Shown here: positions 1-14,313 of the stretch, piece by piece
Position numbering within the stretch: position 1 is the first letter of the stretch
How the letters are laid out: every line of letters starts with the position of its first letter
Assembly (NCBI RefSeq): GCF_024713945.1
Contig: NC_134679.1
Coordinates: forward strand, 4,283,001-4,347,000
Direction of reading: 5' to 3'
Length of the DNA: 64,000 nucleotides
Source of the DNA: Dermatophagoides farinae
Taxonomy: Eukaryota > Arthropoda > Arachnida > Sarcoptiformes > Pyroglyphidae
The notes under the pieces: model-generated
The model's database searches: none
Seen by the model: only the letters and a program-made list of their open reading frames with translations
What the model was told of the DNA's origin: nothing
Position numbers and translations under genes: made by a program

Positions 1-3000
1 CTTGAAACAATGACGAACAACTATCAGTTTAATCAACGTTTTATGATTCTCTGATGATTCATTCGGATAAGTTATAAACGAATCTTTTTTGAAACATGAG
101 ACAAAAAAACCACTACAAATGTGATTTTTTTTTTTGATGAATGAGTTGATCGATGAATCACATTATTTTGAAGGTGTTTAAAGAATGAATATTGAAATGA
201 AAATTAAATCTATTCAATATATATATGTTTATATGTTGTTATCACCTGATGAAAATATTGTTAAAATTAAAATTTTTTCTTCTCGAATCATAACTACAAA
301 AAAAATGAATTAATAAAAAGTTTAATTTATTTTGTATGTAACAATGGTGTGAAAACATTTAGCCAATTCAACTTTTTTTTTATTTTTTTGTTCACCATTA
401 TCACTTCCATAATAATCAAAAAGAAAAATTTACAAATTGCAACATCGTTGTAATCACGTCATCATCATCATCATCATCATCATCATACATAATCGCCATA
501 AACAACGCAAAACGACAAAATATTGGAGGAGAAAAAATTTTGTTCAAGCATCGATTTTTTTTCAATATTATTGTTATTGATGATGATGATGGTACTGTAT
601 TGGTATTTTGATTGACTTGTTGGTTGGTGGTATTGATTGCAATCCTCTCATTGAATTAACTAAATGAATAGAAACAAAAAAAAAAAAAACACCAGTAAAC
701 ACGAGATGAAAACGAAATACTAAATAACAAGAAAGAAAAAGAAATATGCAACAGACATTTTTTTTTGTTTAAAATAATAATATTCGATCGATATATATTA
801 TTCGTCATTCGTTAACTTCCTATTTGTTTCAATTTATGGTGGAAAAATTTTCTTGTCTTTTTTTTCAATCCTTTAACAAACAAACAAACAAACAAATAAA
901 AAAAATTGATCTAAAATCAATGACAATTAAATATGGATAGATAGATGATATTTGGTAAACCAGGAAATGTAAATTCATATAATATAGTAAACTAGGATTT
1001 TTTTTTTCATTTGGCATAATTGTAAGAAAAAAAAAACAAAAATGTTTGGTTCGATAACATATTGTTTCTTGGAAGAAGATTGCTAATCTGCCTTTGATTT
1101 GAAATGAATGAATGAATGTACGAATGAATGTATGAATGGATAAATAAATTGACTTGTAAAAAAATATATCTGGGTAGATTATTTTTATGAATGATAATTA
1201 TTGGCTAATTGCTTGTTTGTGTTCGTGTGTGTGTGTGTGTGTATCTGTCTGTCATTCATACTTCAACACAATGGAGTGTGAAAAATAGTTTTTTCTGTTT
1301 CAATGAATAAAAAAAAATAAAAATAATTTGCAATCAACATTTCATTTTGAAAATGACGTTAATCTTGATCTTGAACGTACATTGCTAAAGATTTTTCTTT
1401 CTCAATATTTTGCTAATGTAAATTGCTACCTAAAACCAAAGACCGAATTTCATCAGACACACACACACGAATCGGATACGTAGTTAACCATGAAAATGAA
1501 AATGAAAAAAAAAATTAAATTGTAACAAACGTTTGTGTATGTTTGATGATTTCTTTTTTTAGCATTTTTTCTCCGTATATTAATTAATAATAATAATAAT
1601 AATAGTGATAATTGAAATATTGTAACAAAACAATAATCTAGAAGTTAGAAATCATTATTAAGAATTATAAACATTGATGATGATGAACGTACGTTTGGTT
1701 ATCATCATATATATTATATCATTTGAAAAATGATCACGGAAATCTAAATGATAAATGATCATCATCATCATCAACAAATCGAAAATGACTTTTTTTGGTT
1801 GTCATTTTGTTCATAACACACACACACACACACATATGAATCAATCAATCATCTAAAAGGAATGTATGCCTTTATTTTTTTTTGTTTTGATTTTGAATTT
1901 GTTTATATATTCAAAATCATAAATCTTCAATGTCTTTATCGTCATTTGGATATATATAATGATTTGGTGACATCATCATCATGATCATTATATGTTTTAT
2001 ATATTTTTGAGATTTAGATTTGATCGATTCACTTTCATTATTATATTAGCTCATGAATTTGATTCATCTGTACATATAATGATGATGATTTTGCATCTCT
2101 TTACTAAATTTGGTAAATTTATTTTTTTTAAATAAAAATTTCAATTTCACAAAAAAAAACGAAACATTTTTTTTTTTGATTCCAATCGGACAAATATGGA
2201 CAATTATTTGCTAATGAATGGTGAAATTGATGGAGAAATTTTCATTTAATTGTTTTTTTTTTAAATTTGTTATTTATTTAGAAAAACAACATGGAAGTCA
2301 ACAAAAAAAAAATGAAACATGTAGCTGATTATGTATGAATTCCTAGACCCAGAAATTCCATAAATCCATATGACGACTATATTTGTTGTTGTTGTTGTTA
2401 ATTTTTTTTTTGTTCCATCAAACACAATTTCCCATGAAACTCGTCTCATTAAGGCTATTAGTGTCTTGTTACTAGCTCTAGTTCCTTCAGTTAATCATCA
2501 ACCTATTTTTTTTTAAATTTTTTTTTAATGGTCAAACAAATAATTCTTTTTGACTGTTTGTCATTTCGTTTGTTTTGATACTTTCATAAAACGATTACAA
2601 ATTAAATGAAAAAAAAATAATAATAATAATACTTTGCCTGGTGTTCCCAAGCACATTCATACCTACATGTTTATAAATGTTATTACAAGGCATTTTTTTT
2701 GTACTTAATTTTTTTCATCATCACCATCATCATCATTATCCTCATTCGACGAGTGATCGATATTAGCGTTAAAAATACAGTAAATAACCAGGAATTTTTT
2801 TTTTAAACATCGAAAACAATATATTTGTATGAACAATTTGAATGATGATTGAATTATAAAATTGAAGGAAGAATGAGGACATTCCGATTTTTTTTCGATG
2901 ATAAATAATTTCATTCGAATGAATCGATACATTCGTACATCACTTTTGTTCCGGTATTATTTGTTATTTGTCCAATACAGAGTACGTTACCAAATTGTAG

Positions 3001-3310
3001 TTATTATATCGGTTTTCCTGTTTCCTGTAATTAGGCTAGAATTTTTTTTTTAAATATTTCAAATGAATGTACTACACACATACATGTAGATAAATATACT
3101 CCATTATGATGATGGTAATTTGTTTTTTCATTTATAAACATTTAGAATTTGACATTATCAAAATGTTGTTTGGGCCATAGAAAACAAAAGAATGCTCTTT
3201 TCTGTTCTGTTCTGTTCTGTTCTTGATTCTTGAAAGTTTCAAGTGTCATTTGTATTCAATTTTTTTATTCGCCCACATTTTATGAATCGTCCATTGTTTG
3301 AGATTTGAAT

Positions 3311-3348
<38 letters not shown>

Positions 3349-5716
3349 ACTTCAGTGATGTGATAACATTGACATGTGGCATTTTATTTCATTCAATTTT
3401 AACTAGAAAAAAAAATTTCACTTCATTCAATTTAATGACGCATATGAAACAAAATTGTTTATGTAATTTTTTTAAAAAAAATTAACTCTTTTAATTATAT
3501 TTTTTTGATTCTTGATTTATTTCTTCATATTACAGTGAATAAAATTCTCTCTTGTTGGTTATGATTATATTTTGTGATGATATTTTATACAGAATTTTTT
3601 TCATTTAAATTCTTTGGAATTATTCAAAATATTTTCATCAGTGTGTTCATGTTTGAATCCAATTTCTTTCTTTTTTTCCCGGACTATATTATCTGATACA
3701 ACCATAAATTTTCGAGATTGAAAATTACATTGATTGTATCAAATTCGCATTTGTTATGATTTTTCATTGATGGGAAAATTTTGATTTGTAATTATCTTTC
3801 TCATCTGTATATGAGTAGGAAAAAAAATGATGAAAATGAAAAATTTTTAACAAACAAATTTCCATTTTATTTAAATCTTGTATTTTATTATTATTCTATT
3901 CTAAAATATTAATGTTGTTACAGAATAATCATCATCATCAACAACAACAACAACATTATCATTATATAAATGGTCGACTTGCGAATCTTTAACCAGTGGA
4001 TATTATTATTGCATTGGTGGGTGGACTTGTGATACGTAATAAAAAAAATGAAAAAAATTGATACAGCCATCATCATCATCATCAATTATATCGTATCGAC
4101 GTAGTAGTAAAAAATATTACCATAACCTACACAACTCTTGAATGAGATGACAACAAAAAAGAAAATCAAAAACAACTTTTATGAACCAATGACAAATAAA
4201 TCTCAACAGACAAAAAAGAATGCCATAGAGATCCAAATCTAAATTATACTTTCATCAACGTGTATCATCATCATCATTTAAAATACAATTATCATTCAAA
4301 GACAACAGTGGGTGTGTGTTTGTGTGTAGATGAAACAAAACAAAAAAAAAATGTTTTCAATTTTCTTATGGCCATTTTCAATGGTGATAATATCTTAATC
4401 GCGACTACAACTACCATCATTGTACAACATACAATCATTGTATCCATTCATTCATAACCATACGTAAATGAAAATCTTTTAGGATCATAGAAATGATGAT
4501 GATGATTATTATGATTATGATATGATGATGATGAAAATTGAATGAAAACAACTTATTTGTCATTTTTTTTGGATTTTGATTGAAAACAAATTATTTGTGT
4601 ATGGTTTTAGATCTCAATTTTTTATTGTCATGAATGAAAACATCTGATCACTACGAAACACTAGTTGAACACACGTCGAACTATTTCTTCTGTTAGAATA
4701 TTTGTGCTTGTATATACTATAGTAAAGTAGCACTGTATTCAAACAAATATTGTTTTTTGCTTTTCCTTATTGATTCAAATAAATGTCAGATGATCGATCA
4801 ATCGATTGATTGATTGATGGATGGATGGAAAAAATAAATAATCTTTTTTTTCTACATTTTAACCTAAAAATATCTTCAAATAATAATCAACCAGATTGTC
4901 ATCACCAACAACGACAACGATCATCATCAATTTTCTTCATATTAAACTATCATCGTAGTGTTTAGTTATTTGATTGCTTCGATCATAAACAACAACAACA
5001 ACAAAGATGATGATGATGATAGCATTTGATTCATAACAAGATTGAGGATCATGATCATCATAATCATCAAATGATAATAACATCAGCGATTGTGATCATG
5101 ATCATCAAATTCAATTGTGTGTGTGTGTGTATGTATGTATATGTTTTTATTATCAAATATCGAGAGAAAAAAAATCATTGTATGATAATGTTGCCATTAT
5201 GAATTGTCAAAACAATACGAACAAAAACAACCAGCCACAGGCAAGCAATGTTTTTATTTTTTTTTTTTTTTTGTTGTTGCTACTCAATCAATGCGTGTTA
5301 CGTGATTTCTATTACGGATAATCTTTCTCTATATGTGCATAATGGTTTAATCTCATGATGGATTGTATGCGTGTTTGCCAATAGAAATCATTTGAAATTC
5401 GTTTTTTTATGTTTGTTGTTGTTGTTGTTGTTATCTCTTTCCTTTCGCATCGTCATCATCATCATCATCATTATTATTATATACCATCATCATTATATAC
5501 CTTGTTGTTCAATACCTTTTTTATATAATTATTAATATCGTTATGATTGTTGATATTGTTATTACGACTACTTTTATTTTTGTGGAATTATTACTATTTT
5601 AGATTTCATTCTCATTTTTTTTTTGTTTAATTTTGATCATTCATTCTGAACATAGAAGAAAATTCTTATGCCACATTAATTCACAAAATATCTGTTTGTT
5701 TCGAATGTGAAACATA
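1..5716. other. Non-coding low-complexity flank upstream of cic
   Basis: No open frame here looks like protein. The stretch is AT-rich, with many (ATC)n/(GAT)n runs, poly-A and poly-T tracts (about 40 A residues near 3310-3343), (GT)n near 1220-1245 and 5117-5131, and a short TTCTG repeat near 3200-3224. It probably contains the promoter, 5' UTR exons or a long 5' intron of cic, but I could not place a promoter with confidence. Confidence 0.6.
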
Positions 5717-8700
5717 ATGATGGTAAGTTTTTTAGTTTTAATTATTATTGTCTGAACCAATTAATTTTAATATACTGTATTTTATTTATCAAATAGATGT
5801 CGATCGAAACAACAATGGCATCAACAAATGTTGCATTACCTCCATCATCAACGACATCGACGTCATCATCATCATCATCTGTCATCGATCATGGAGGTGG
5901 TGATGGATCCACCATTGGCAATTCATTGCCATCATTATCAATAACCATGGCAAATAATGAAGCAAAAATTCTACCAAAGAAACGAAAATTAAATTTAAAT
6001 CATTTTGATTTGTCATCAACATCATCGACAACGACGACGAATACAACGACAACAACAACAACAAGAATACATACAACCAGTGATACGAATAATAATCAAA
6101 TACTTTACCGTACAATAGATGGTGAAACAGATATGAATAATAGGATTGTAGTAATTAAAACAACATCTCATGACACTTCATCATCCATTCTGTGTGATAA
6201 AAGCCATGATTCACCATTATTAGCAGCGACAAATGATATTGACAGGGATATAGAAGAAAAAACATCATCATTGCCCGATCTATCCGAATGGATTGGACAT
6301 CGTGTTCTAGCAAGACAAAAAAGATGGCCAAATGAATTAACAAATCATCATCATTGTTATTATTATCAAACCGGTGTTATAAAATCATTTGATCTCATCA
6401 AAGGTCTCGGTGTACAGTTTGATGATGATGAGAATATCAGGTCATCATTATCATCATCATTGGCTACGACAACAACAAATGCTGATCTCTCTCAATCAAT
6501 CTCCTCATCACATTCACATTTATCGATTGAATATTATTCTGGCAATTGTCTTTCATATATAATCGGTGATTGTGCACCATCTGGTCGACAAATTCGTGTT
6601 GGGAGCCGTGTGGTTGCACGATCCTTGAACCGTTCACTACAATTTCGTGAAGGTGTTATCGAAGAAATTTTAGTGAATTCAAACAACGAATCGTATTCGA
6701 AATCATCGGTTTCTTATCGTATAAGATTTGTTGATGAAAATTCATCGAATGAATCTAGAACGGAAATACTTTCAAGAGCTAACATCCGACTGTTTCGACA
6801 GCCATGGGCTGATGATGATAATGATGATGATCATGATGTTGCTACAACGAATATTCATCCGGTGATAAAACAACAATCAATAACGATTGTCGAACCATTA
6901 CCATCACTATCACCACAAAAACAACCAGAATCATCTAAACCTGCTACAACTCAAATCGGTGTCATTCAAGAAGCTCGAGGATCTCAACAACAATCGAAAT
7001 CGCCATTAACAACAGGTAGTCATAATGTAAGTGTTATTACAATGGCAGGATCATCATCAATTTATCACCATCAATCATCGGCTATTCGTCAAACGGAAAA
7101 TGATTCTCATAAATCGCTTGTCATACAGGTAAAAATTTACTTTAATTATTTAATGAATAAATGGATCATAATAATAATGTTAATAACTTTGTTTTTCTCC
7201 TTAGGGACCAATAACGACCAACAAATTCCAATATGAGCTTGAGAATTCTACATCATCGAAAACTTTACCATTTCATCACCAACATCATCATCCACATATA
7301 CAAACGAGTAATTATTCAGATTATCTTCGCCATACTGGGTATTATCATCAACAAAATTCAGGACTCATTAATAATGATAAAAATAGCAATAATAATGTGG
7401 ATAATGATGATGATGATGTAATCGATATGAATGGTGATGATGAGGATGAGGATGATGATGAAGCAGCCGATGCTGAAGTTTATCAAAGTTTAGCCATGTT
7501 TGGTGGTTATAATGACAACAATATCATCATCGATCATCAACGTCAATCATCAAATCATCAAAGGACAGGGTCAACACCAACAAAAAATTCAGGATCTACA
7601 TCCTGTGCCATAAACACTCATCAACATCCTGAATGCAATGAACTTAATCATCAAACACAAACAGGAACAACGACAAATGCCTTACAACAAAAACAATATA
7701 AAAAAGGTGATATCGTTTCAACACCGAATGGTATTAGAAAAAAATTCAATGGAAAACAATGGCGTCGATTATGTTCAAAAGATGGCTGTACAAAAGAATC
7801 ACAACGTCGTGGATATTGTTCTCGTCATTTGTCTATGCGTGGTTCAAGTATATCTGCATTAACAAAGAGTCATCATCATCATCATCATTCTAATCCTCAA
7901 CAGCAGCAACAAGTTGTACCACCACAAGTGGTCATTTCATCGCCAACAAAATCTATGAATCATTCAACATCCGTTTGTTCGACGACAACCAATCCTTCAT
8001 CATCACAGCAATCATCAACATCATCATCTTCATTGAATTACAAGGAAAGACGTATGTATTTGATTCGATGTTTTTCTGTTTTTGATTTTCATTTCCCATT
8101 TCTATACTGATCCTGATTTTTTTACATAATAATACGTTCTTGCTGTTTTTGTTTGATTTGTTGTTGTTATTTTATTATTCAATGTCGCTAATTTGTTTAC
8201 TTGGTAATCAACGCCACATCAATATCAATGCAAAAATTATTGAGGTTTTTCGTTTTTGTTTTTCATTTTCTGGTTTAATCATGATCGTAATTCGAGGTCC
8301 ATGACCGTAGCCGCATAGGTTTATATATTTTTCCAATTTTATTTCTCTATTCTGATCGGCTGTTTGTTATTGTTTTTAATCCGATTTTCATTGGAAACAA
8401 AAGCAAAAATATTATTTCGATTTGATAAATGTATTTTGCTTGTTTTTTTTTGATTACTTTCTGTCGATTTATTATTTGAATTGGATATTTTTTTCTGGAC
8501 TCTACCAATCCATTTACGTGTGTGTATATAACGTAGAATTATTGTTGCTCATAGGTAAAAGGTGCAACTATCAATTCATTTTCGATTGTTTGTGTGTGTG
8601 TGTGTGTGTGTGACAAAATAATGAAACAAACAATTTGTTTCGCCTTTTTCTCAAATTCAAAAGGGTTCGTTGATCTTAAGAATAATAGTATATCTTAAGA

Positions 8701-11700
8701 ATTACCTATTTCTTAAACAAAAAAAAAACAAGATTCTTCCATAGAAAATGTTATATGGGATATATTGTTTTTATGTGTTTTTGTTTTTATTTAGATTTCC
8801 ATAAGTGAAAGTTTTTTTCCATTGACTTTTTCTCATTTTGATTTATAGAACAGCATAGAATAGAATTATATTGTTTTGAACAAACAAAAACCAAAACCCA
8901 AAATAAAGAACACTGCTTTTCTGTTGTTTTGTTAATCTGGGTTTTTTTTTAATGTTTGGCCGAATATCGTCGTCATTGTTGTTTGTGGGCAAGTTTTTAT
9001 TTGACCTTTAACCTGTATATGTTGTATGTGTGAGTGTACATGACTAGGCCTTAGCACAACAGGTTGTCTTGATTTGATTTTTTTTTGTTTCCTTTATTAA
9101 TTCTACGATATACATTGTAAGTGTAAATACAGTAGATATGAATCATTTCGAATTTTGCATTTATAAAATTGTATAAATGTAAAATGAAGAAAAATGAAAT
9201 GAAATGATAGCACACTATTGATGGTGCTATTGTTGGTATTGAGGATTTTAGAAGTAGGGTACAATAATATAGTAGTGGTGGTGGTTGTATGGGATAAAAA
9301 GAGAGAGAGAGTGAGGTGATACTTTATTGGCCAATGGCCAGTTTATATATTTCAAATATATACGACGAGTGAAATAAAAAAAAAAAAAATTCACAAATGT
9401 CATGATAAAATGTACATTCGGTGGTGGTATACTCTCTCGACCTTCATCATCATCATCATCATTGGTTCTCAATCATGACACTTGTAGATTGTAGATGATG
9501 ATCGGTCAGATTTTTTTTGCGCTTCTTTCTTTATTATACGTACGCATGGGTAAAGTTCACAGTGGTTTTTGCCTTTCTAAACACTCATACACACACACTG
9601 ATGTTGGATTCGCTTTTCTTCGTTTTCTTCTGAACGTTTTTTTGCTTCTTGGCATTTGTTTATTTGTTTGTTTCGCGTTCATTTCTCACATCAGCCCCAA
9701 GTGTGTATTCATCATTGTCATTTTGATGGTGGTGGTTTTTTTTTGGTTTTCATTCTCTGTGTGTGTGTGTGTGACTTATACCAATGACTATATCGTGACC
9801 TTTATTTATTTTTTTTTAATATTCCACTCTCATTCTTTTTCTTACTTTAAGCTCTTTGTATTTTACATGAGTTTATGTGTGTTTCTGCTTGTCGTCCACA
9901 CACATACACAACACAAGCAGGTGTATATAAATATCTGAAACATTCAAAAAGAAAAAATTGTCGCATTTTTTTCTGTTTTGTTTCTGGTCATCATTTTTGT
10001 TTAGTTGTGTGTTTCGTATTGGTTGTCGCACCATTGTGTTTTTCTATTGAAATGATATCGATTATTTTTTTGAAAATTTGAATATTTTTGATGTTTTTAT
10101 CAACAACAATCAATCATTTTTTATTTGATTTATGTTTGTGTGTTGAAAATAATTTATGATGGAAATCTTTCACTATTTCAATACATATGCTCAATTAGCT
10201 CAATGGGGTCTTGGTATTAACAATAATAATCGTGTTGATATTTTCAATGCTATTCAACAATCTCAACAACAACAACAACAACATCAAATTCCAAATTCAT
10301 TATCATCTCAATCACAGACTTTACCACTGACCCCTTCATCGATTCCACCACCATTAGGTTTTGATTTTCAAAATTTTCTTGAACATCGTTTATTGATTGA
10401 GCAACAACTACAACAACGATTATCATCATTAGAAAATCAACAACAACCAAGTAGTATTAGTAATGTTAACAATGATGACGATGATAATTCTGATGTTGAT
10501 GATGACAATGATTCAAAACAGCATCTGGAACAAAAATTACAATCTAATAGTCAGTCTTTACTTTGTTTTTACCTTATTTTGATCAGTTTTGAATTCATTT
10601 TAATTTTTCTTCTCTATTTCAATTAGGTCCACCAAATTTAGATGTATCCGAAGCAGCATCATTATTGGTCTCATTGAAATCCTCAAATCAACGTTCTGCT
10701 GATGTTAATAGCCAGCCATCGCCAAATGATTTATCGATTCAACAACAACAACATAGATCACCATTATTTTCACCGTCGACTGTTATTCAACGGAATTATG
10801 GTCTTGAAAATAATCAAAATATATCGAATAGTTTGTATCCTAGTGTTAATGGTGGTGGTTCATCGGCTGGATCTTCCCCTTTACCCATAACTCCAGTGAT
10901 GCAATTATTGCCCTTCTTCCAACCGATTACTGCCAATCATCAACATCATTTGTCAGTTTCGACTGTTAATGGCACCGATACATCTACGGCAGTGAATGGA
11001 TTACGATCATTTTCATCCTCAACATCATCATCAAGATCATCGAATGCACCTTCTCCAACACCATTCGGTATAAATTATGGATCACAGCCTACACCCACCG
11101 GAACACCTACAACATTAATCCCATCATCTCATCATCATGGATTAGCTCTGTTGGCAAATGGTTGTCATCCAAAATCATCAAATCTTCAACATCACTTACC
11201 AAGTTCACCATCGCTAGTAACATCATCGTCGCCATATTTGACTGTGCAAACTGCTTTATCAGATCATAGTCATGGAGAAAAAAAGATATCACCTTCATCC
11301 ACATCTACAAATTCCGAATTGCATTTTCCATGGTATTCTGTGGTGCCATATTTTGCTCCAAATACACCTAGTTCATCCCCAACTGCACAACAGCAACAAC
11401 CATTGATCTCGTTAACAACAAATGATGATTTTCATCATAGCCAAAAAACTACCAAATCACATCATCATAAGCAACAAGGAGGTGGTTTTCTATATGTACC
11501 TCCTTTAATTGGCGTTAGTGGAAATGGTGACATGTCCGAACCGATCTCACCGCCGCATTCGGCACCACCACATTTAACTCTCCAACAAAGGGATCATTTC
11601 AATTCATTTGGGTTGGATGATCGTGATCCAGATGATCAAAATGATGATGATGATGACGATGTTTTTGTCAAGAATTCAAATCATCAGCAGATAAAATGTG

Positions 11701-14313
11701 ATACCAATACAATGGCCAACAGTCCACCTGTATTTAATTCTAAAAATATTAATCAAATTGATCATTCTCAAGATACAAACGATAGTAATAGTGAATCAAA
11801 TATCGATGGCAATATTAATAATAATAATTCTGGTACAAAATCGTCAAAAAAATCTAAACGAAGAAGTCATTCTTTATCATCTATAAATAGTGTTAAAGGT
11901 AAAATTCAATTTTTTATGTCATGTTATTGAAATTCCATTTTTTATCATAATTAGAAGGTGTCTCTAAAAAACGTTCGGCGGCTGGAGCTGTTCCAAATGG
12001 TGATAATAGTAATGAACATTCGAATCCAGGTGCTGATTTGGATAAAAAACATATTCGACGGCCAATGAATGCATTCATGATTTTTTCGAAACGACATCGA
12101 GCTCTTGTGCATCATAAACATCCAAATTCAGATAATCGTGCTGTGTCTAAAATTCTGGGCGAATGGTGGTATTCATTACCTGCGCAAGAAAAACAACAAT
12201 ATCAAGAATTAGCTAATAAAGTAAAGGAAGCGCATTACAAACGTCATCCAGATTGGAAATGGTGTTCGAAATCGATGTTACCTGGTTCTGAACATGGAAA
12301 AATTGGTGAAGATGATGAAGATTATGCAAATGGTAGTGCCCTTGTATCAATGAATACAAACAGTAATAGTAATGGTTCGAATGGACATAAAAAACGCCGA
12401 AGCAAACTAAATGGAGATTCAAATGCAGATCTATCCACAAACGAATTGATCCAGGCCAATGTTTTATCGCCCAATTCCCCACAAAAGAATGACGATAATT
12501 CAGATCCACCACGTTTGATGATTGTTACAGAAGAAACAACATCTAAAAATAATGATCATGAATCTGAGGCTATTAATTTGTCGAAGAATAACGAAGGCGA
12601 TAAATTGACAATACCAAGTTCATTTTCCATAGCCAAATTATCGGAATCATCATCAAATCAACCGATGCAATCTTCGCCGTCATTTATTCAATATAAATAC
12701 AAAAATATGGTGATCAAATCAAATGCAGCGACTGTTGCTTCCTCAAACTCATCATCATCAGTATCATCCATTTCATCATCTCCGCTTACGTTGTCAACCT
12801 CGTCTACATCAACAACACCTAGTTCAGCTTCGTCAACATCAGCCATTAATAATGCCAATAATTCGCCATCGCAGCATCAAGCTCAAAGATCTCCAGTAAT
12901 TTGTACAAGTAAATCGTTGGATAATAATTCAGCTTCAAAAGAACCAATGTTCTACAAAACTATAATGAATTTTAAATCAGGTAATTTATCGGTTACAACA
13001 CCACCAACTCCAGTTACATCGATTCCTGAATCATCGTCTTCGAATAATGAGATTACTAATTCATCATCCGAGAATAAGAAATTTATTCTTGCACCAACCC
13101 CTGCACAATTGGGTAAATCTCGTGCAGCGGCTGCTAAAGCTAAACAAGCTGCTGTCGCAGCCATTGATTCTTCTAATTCAATGACTAATGAATTCGTGGT
13201 GAGTGAATCTGCTTCAGAATCATCTCCCGTGGAAAATCAAGCGCAAGAAAATGATGAACCGAAAGACTTTTCATCACCTAAAAATTGTGAAAATGAAGAA
13301 GAACATTCAAATAACATGGTTTTGGATGAATCTCAGTTAAATTTGAATGATAATGAAACAGCGATGACCATTGATGATGATAATCAACAAACAGATGCGA
13401 TGGATAAAATTCTTGAAGAAGTAAATTTCGATCAACATTTCGAACAGCTGCCAGAATTCGATCCATCGATAGCACCATCCGTAGTAACGCCTACAACGCC
13501 AATACAATTATCGCCATCAATGACGGCTGCATTCGTGTCGTCATATCGTAAACGCCAACAACGTAAACAACATTTAGCTGCATTAGCAGCTATTTCGGCA
13601 AGTATAAATAATAACCAACAATCACAGCAGCAGCAGCCACAGCAGACACCTTCATCAACGTCACAATTATTGAGTGCCAGCAGCAGTAAGACAACACCAC
13701 CGGATAGTCTAAGTCCATTGATTGTAAAAACACCGGATAGTAGTACACAAACAGGTGCTGCCTTTTTTGGACCAAATTTCAATCTTACTGAAGCCATTAA
13801 TCATTTGAATACGTTGACAAATAGCGGAGATTCATTATCGCCTAAAACTCCACTCGGTAAGTGATTGTTTTTGTAAGAATTTCTTTTCATAATTCAAATT
13901 CGACTTTTTTCATTTCAGATCAACCTCCAAATTCTGCTAACAGTGAGAAACAAGGATCATCTGTTCGTAAGATTCTTGATCAACGGCGACAACTTGTCAT
14001 GCAATTCTTTGCTGAGAAAGGTCTTTTTCCATCTAGTAAGTCATCTATTTCAAATTTTTAATTCAATTCACTAATCTGATTTTCGCATTCCTTATTAGCT
14101 CAAGAAACAAATGAATTTCAGCGAAAATATCATGATATATTTCCAAATAAGAATACTTTGCAACTAAAAATTCGTGAAGTACGCCAAAAATTAATGTCGT
14201 TTAATGTGACTGAAAATTCATCCACAACTACTACTACTGGAAATAGTTCTACACCAGTTACAACAATATCGACAAGCATTTCGCAAATGACTACCGATTT
14301 GCAACAAAATTGA
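5717..14313 (+). CDS. cic: Capicua HMG-box transcriptional repressor (long form), 8 exons
   Basis: Capicua is a nuclear HMG-box repressor acting downstream of receptor tyrosine kinase/ERK signalling. I read exons 5717-5722, 5797-7128, 7205-8051, 10199-10549, 10627-11898, 11955-13856, 13919-14035 and 14099-14313. All borders are GT/AG and the frame never breaks, giving about 2013 residues. The protein holds a Capicua N-terminal domain (DUF4819-like, about 167-340), a Cys/His cluster with [16 protein letters not shown] (about 626-660), an LVSL...SPLF...VIQR segment as in human CIC-L, and [12 protein letters not shown] (about 1079), like the ataxin-1-binding motif. The HMG box (about 1302-1375) and the C1 motif (about 1917-1976, KILDQRR to LKIREVRQK) follow. 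Between domains the protein is rich in Ser, Thr, Gln, Asn, His and Asp. The first ATG, at 5717, is split from the next exon by a 74-base intron; ATG 5797 is in the same frame and could also serve. The junction 8051/10199 is the least certain. Confidence 0.93.
8052..10155 (+). other. Large cic intron (2.1 kb), probably holding an internal promoter
   Basis: All other cic introns are 56 to 77 bases, but this one is about 2.1 kb (GTATGT donor at 8052). It contains (TG)n near 8589-8613 and 9758-9774 and T-rich tracts. A 147-residue hydrophobic open frame at 9495-9938 is read from T-rich DNA and is not supported. In other animals the short Capicua isoform starts from a promoter in the equivalent intron. 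Confidence 0.6.
10156..10198 (+). promoter_or_regulatory. Probable alternative first coding exon start (Cic-S-like)
   Basis: An in-frame ATG pair at 10156/10159, with a TAA just upstream at 10150, opens a frame that runs straight into the next cic exon. It would give a short form with its own first 14 residues. The same stretch ends in CTCAATTAG, which can act as the 3' splice site for the long form because the phase matches the 8051 donor (phase 1). Long and short isoforms would then share everything downstream. Inference: no transcript was seen. Confidence 0.5.
12050..12271 (+). other. Capicua-type HMG box coding segment
   Basis: This segment encodes [17 protein letters not shown] through HPDWKWC. 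It is the DNA-binding HMG box, with the [14 protein letters not shown] start and the [13 protein letters not shown] end that set Capicua apart from SOX proteins. In this family the box acts with the C1 motif to recognise TGAATGAA-like sites. Confidence 0.95.
13957..14198 (+). other. Capicua C1 motif, split by a 63-base intron
   Basis: The C1 motif reads [16 protein letters not shown], then [12 protein letters not shown], then [13 protein letters not shown]. It is interrupted by intron 14036-14098 (GTAAGT...TTAG). In Capicua, C1 contributes to DNA binding together with the HMG box. Its presence shows that the gene is complete at its 3' end; the stop codon is at 14311-14313. Confidence 0.93.

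Noticed and set aside
5882-6343. Two minus-strand frames inside the first large cic exon
   Set aside because: Antisense shadows of the Ser/Thr-rich cic coding sequence.
9495-9938. 147-residue hydrophobic open frame in the cic intron
   Set aside because: It is built from T-rich and (TG)n sequence, has no domain, and lies inside a probable intron.
13432-13797. 121-residue Cys/Val-rich minus-strand frame
   Set aside because: It is the antisense of the Gln/Ser-rich part of cic, which is well supported on the plus strand.
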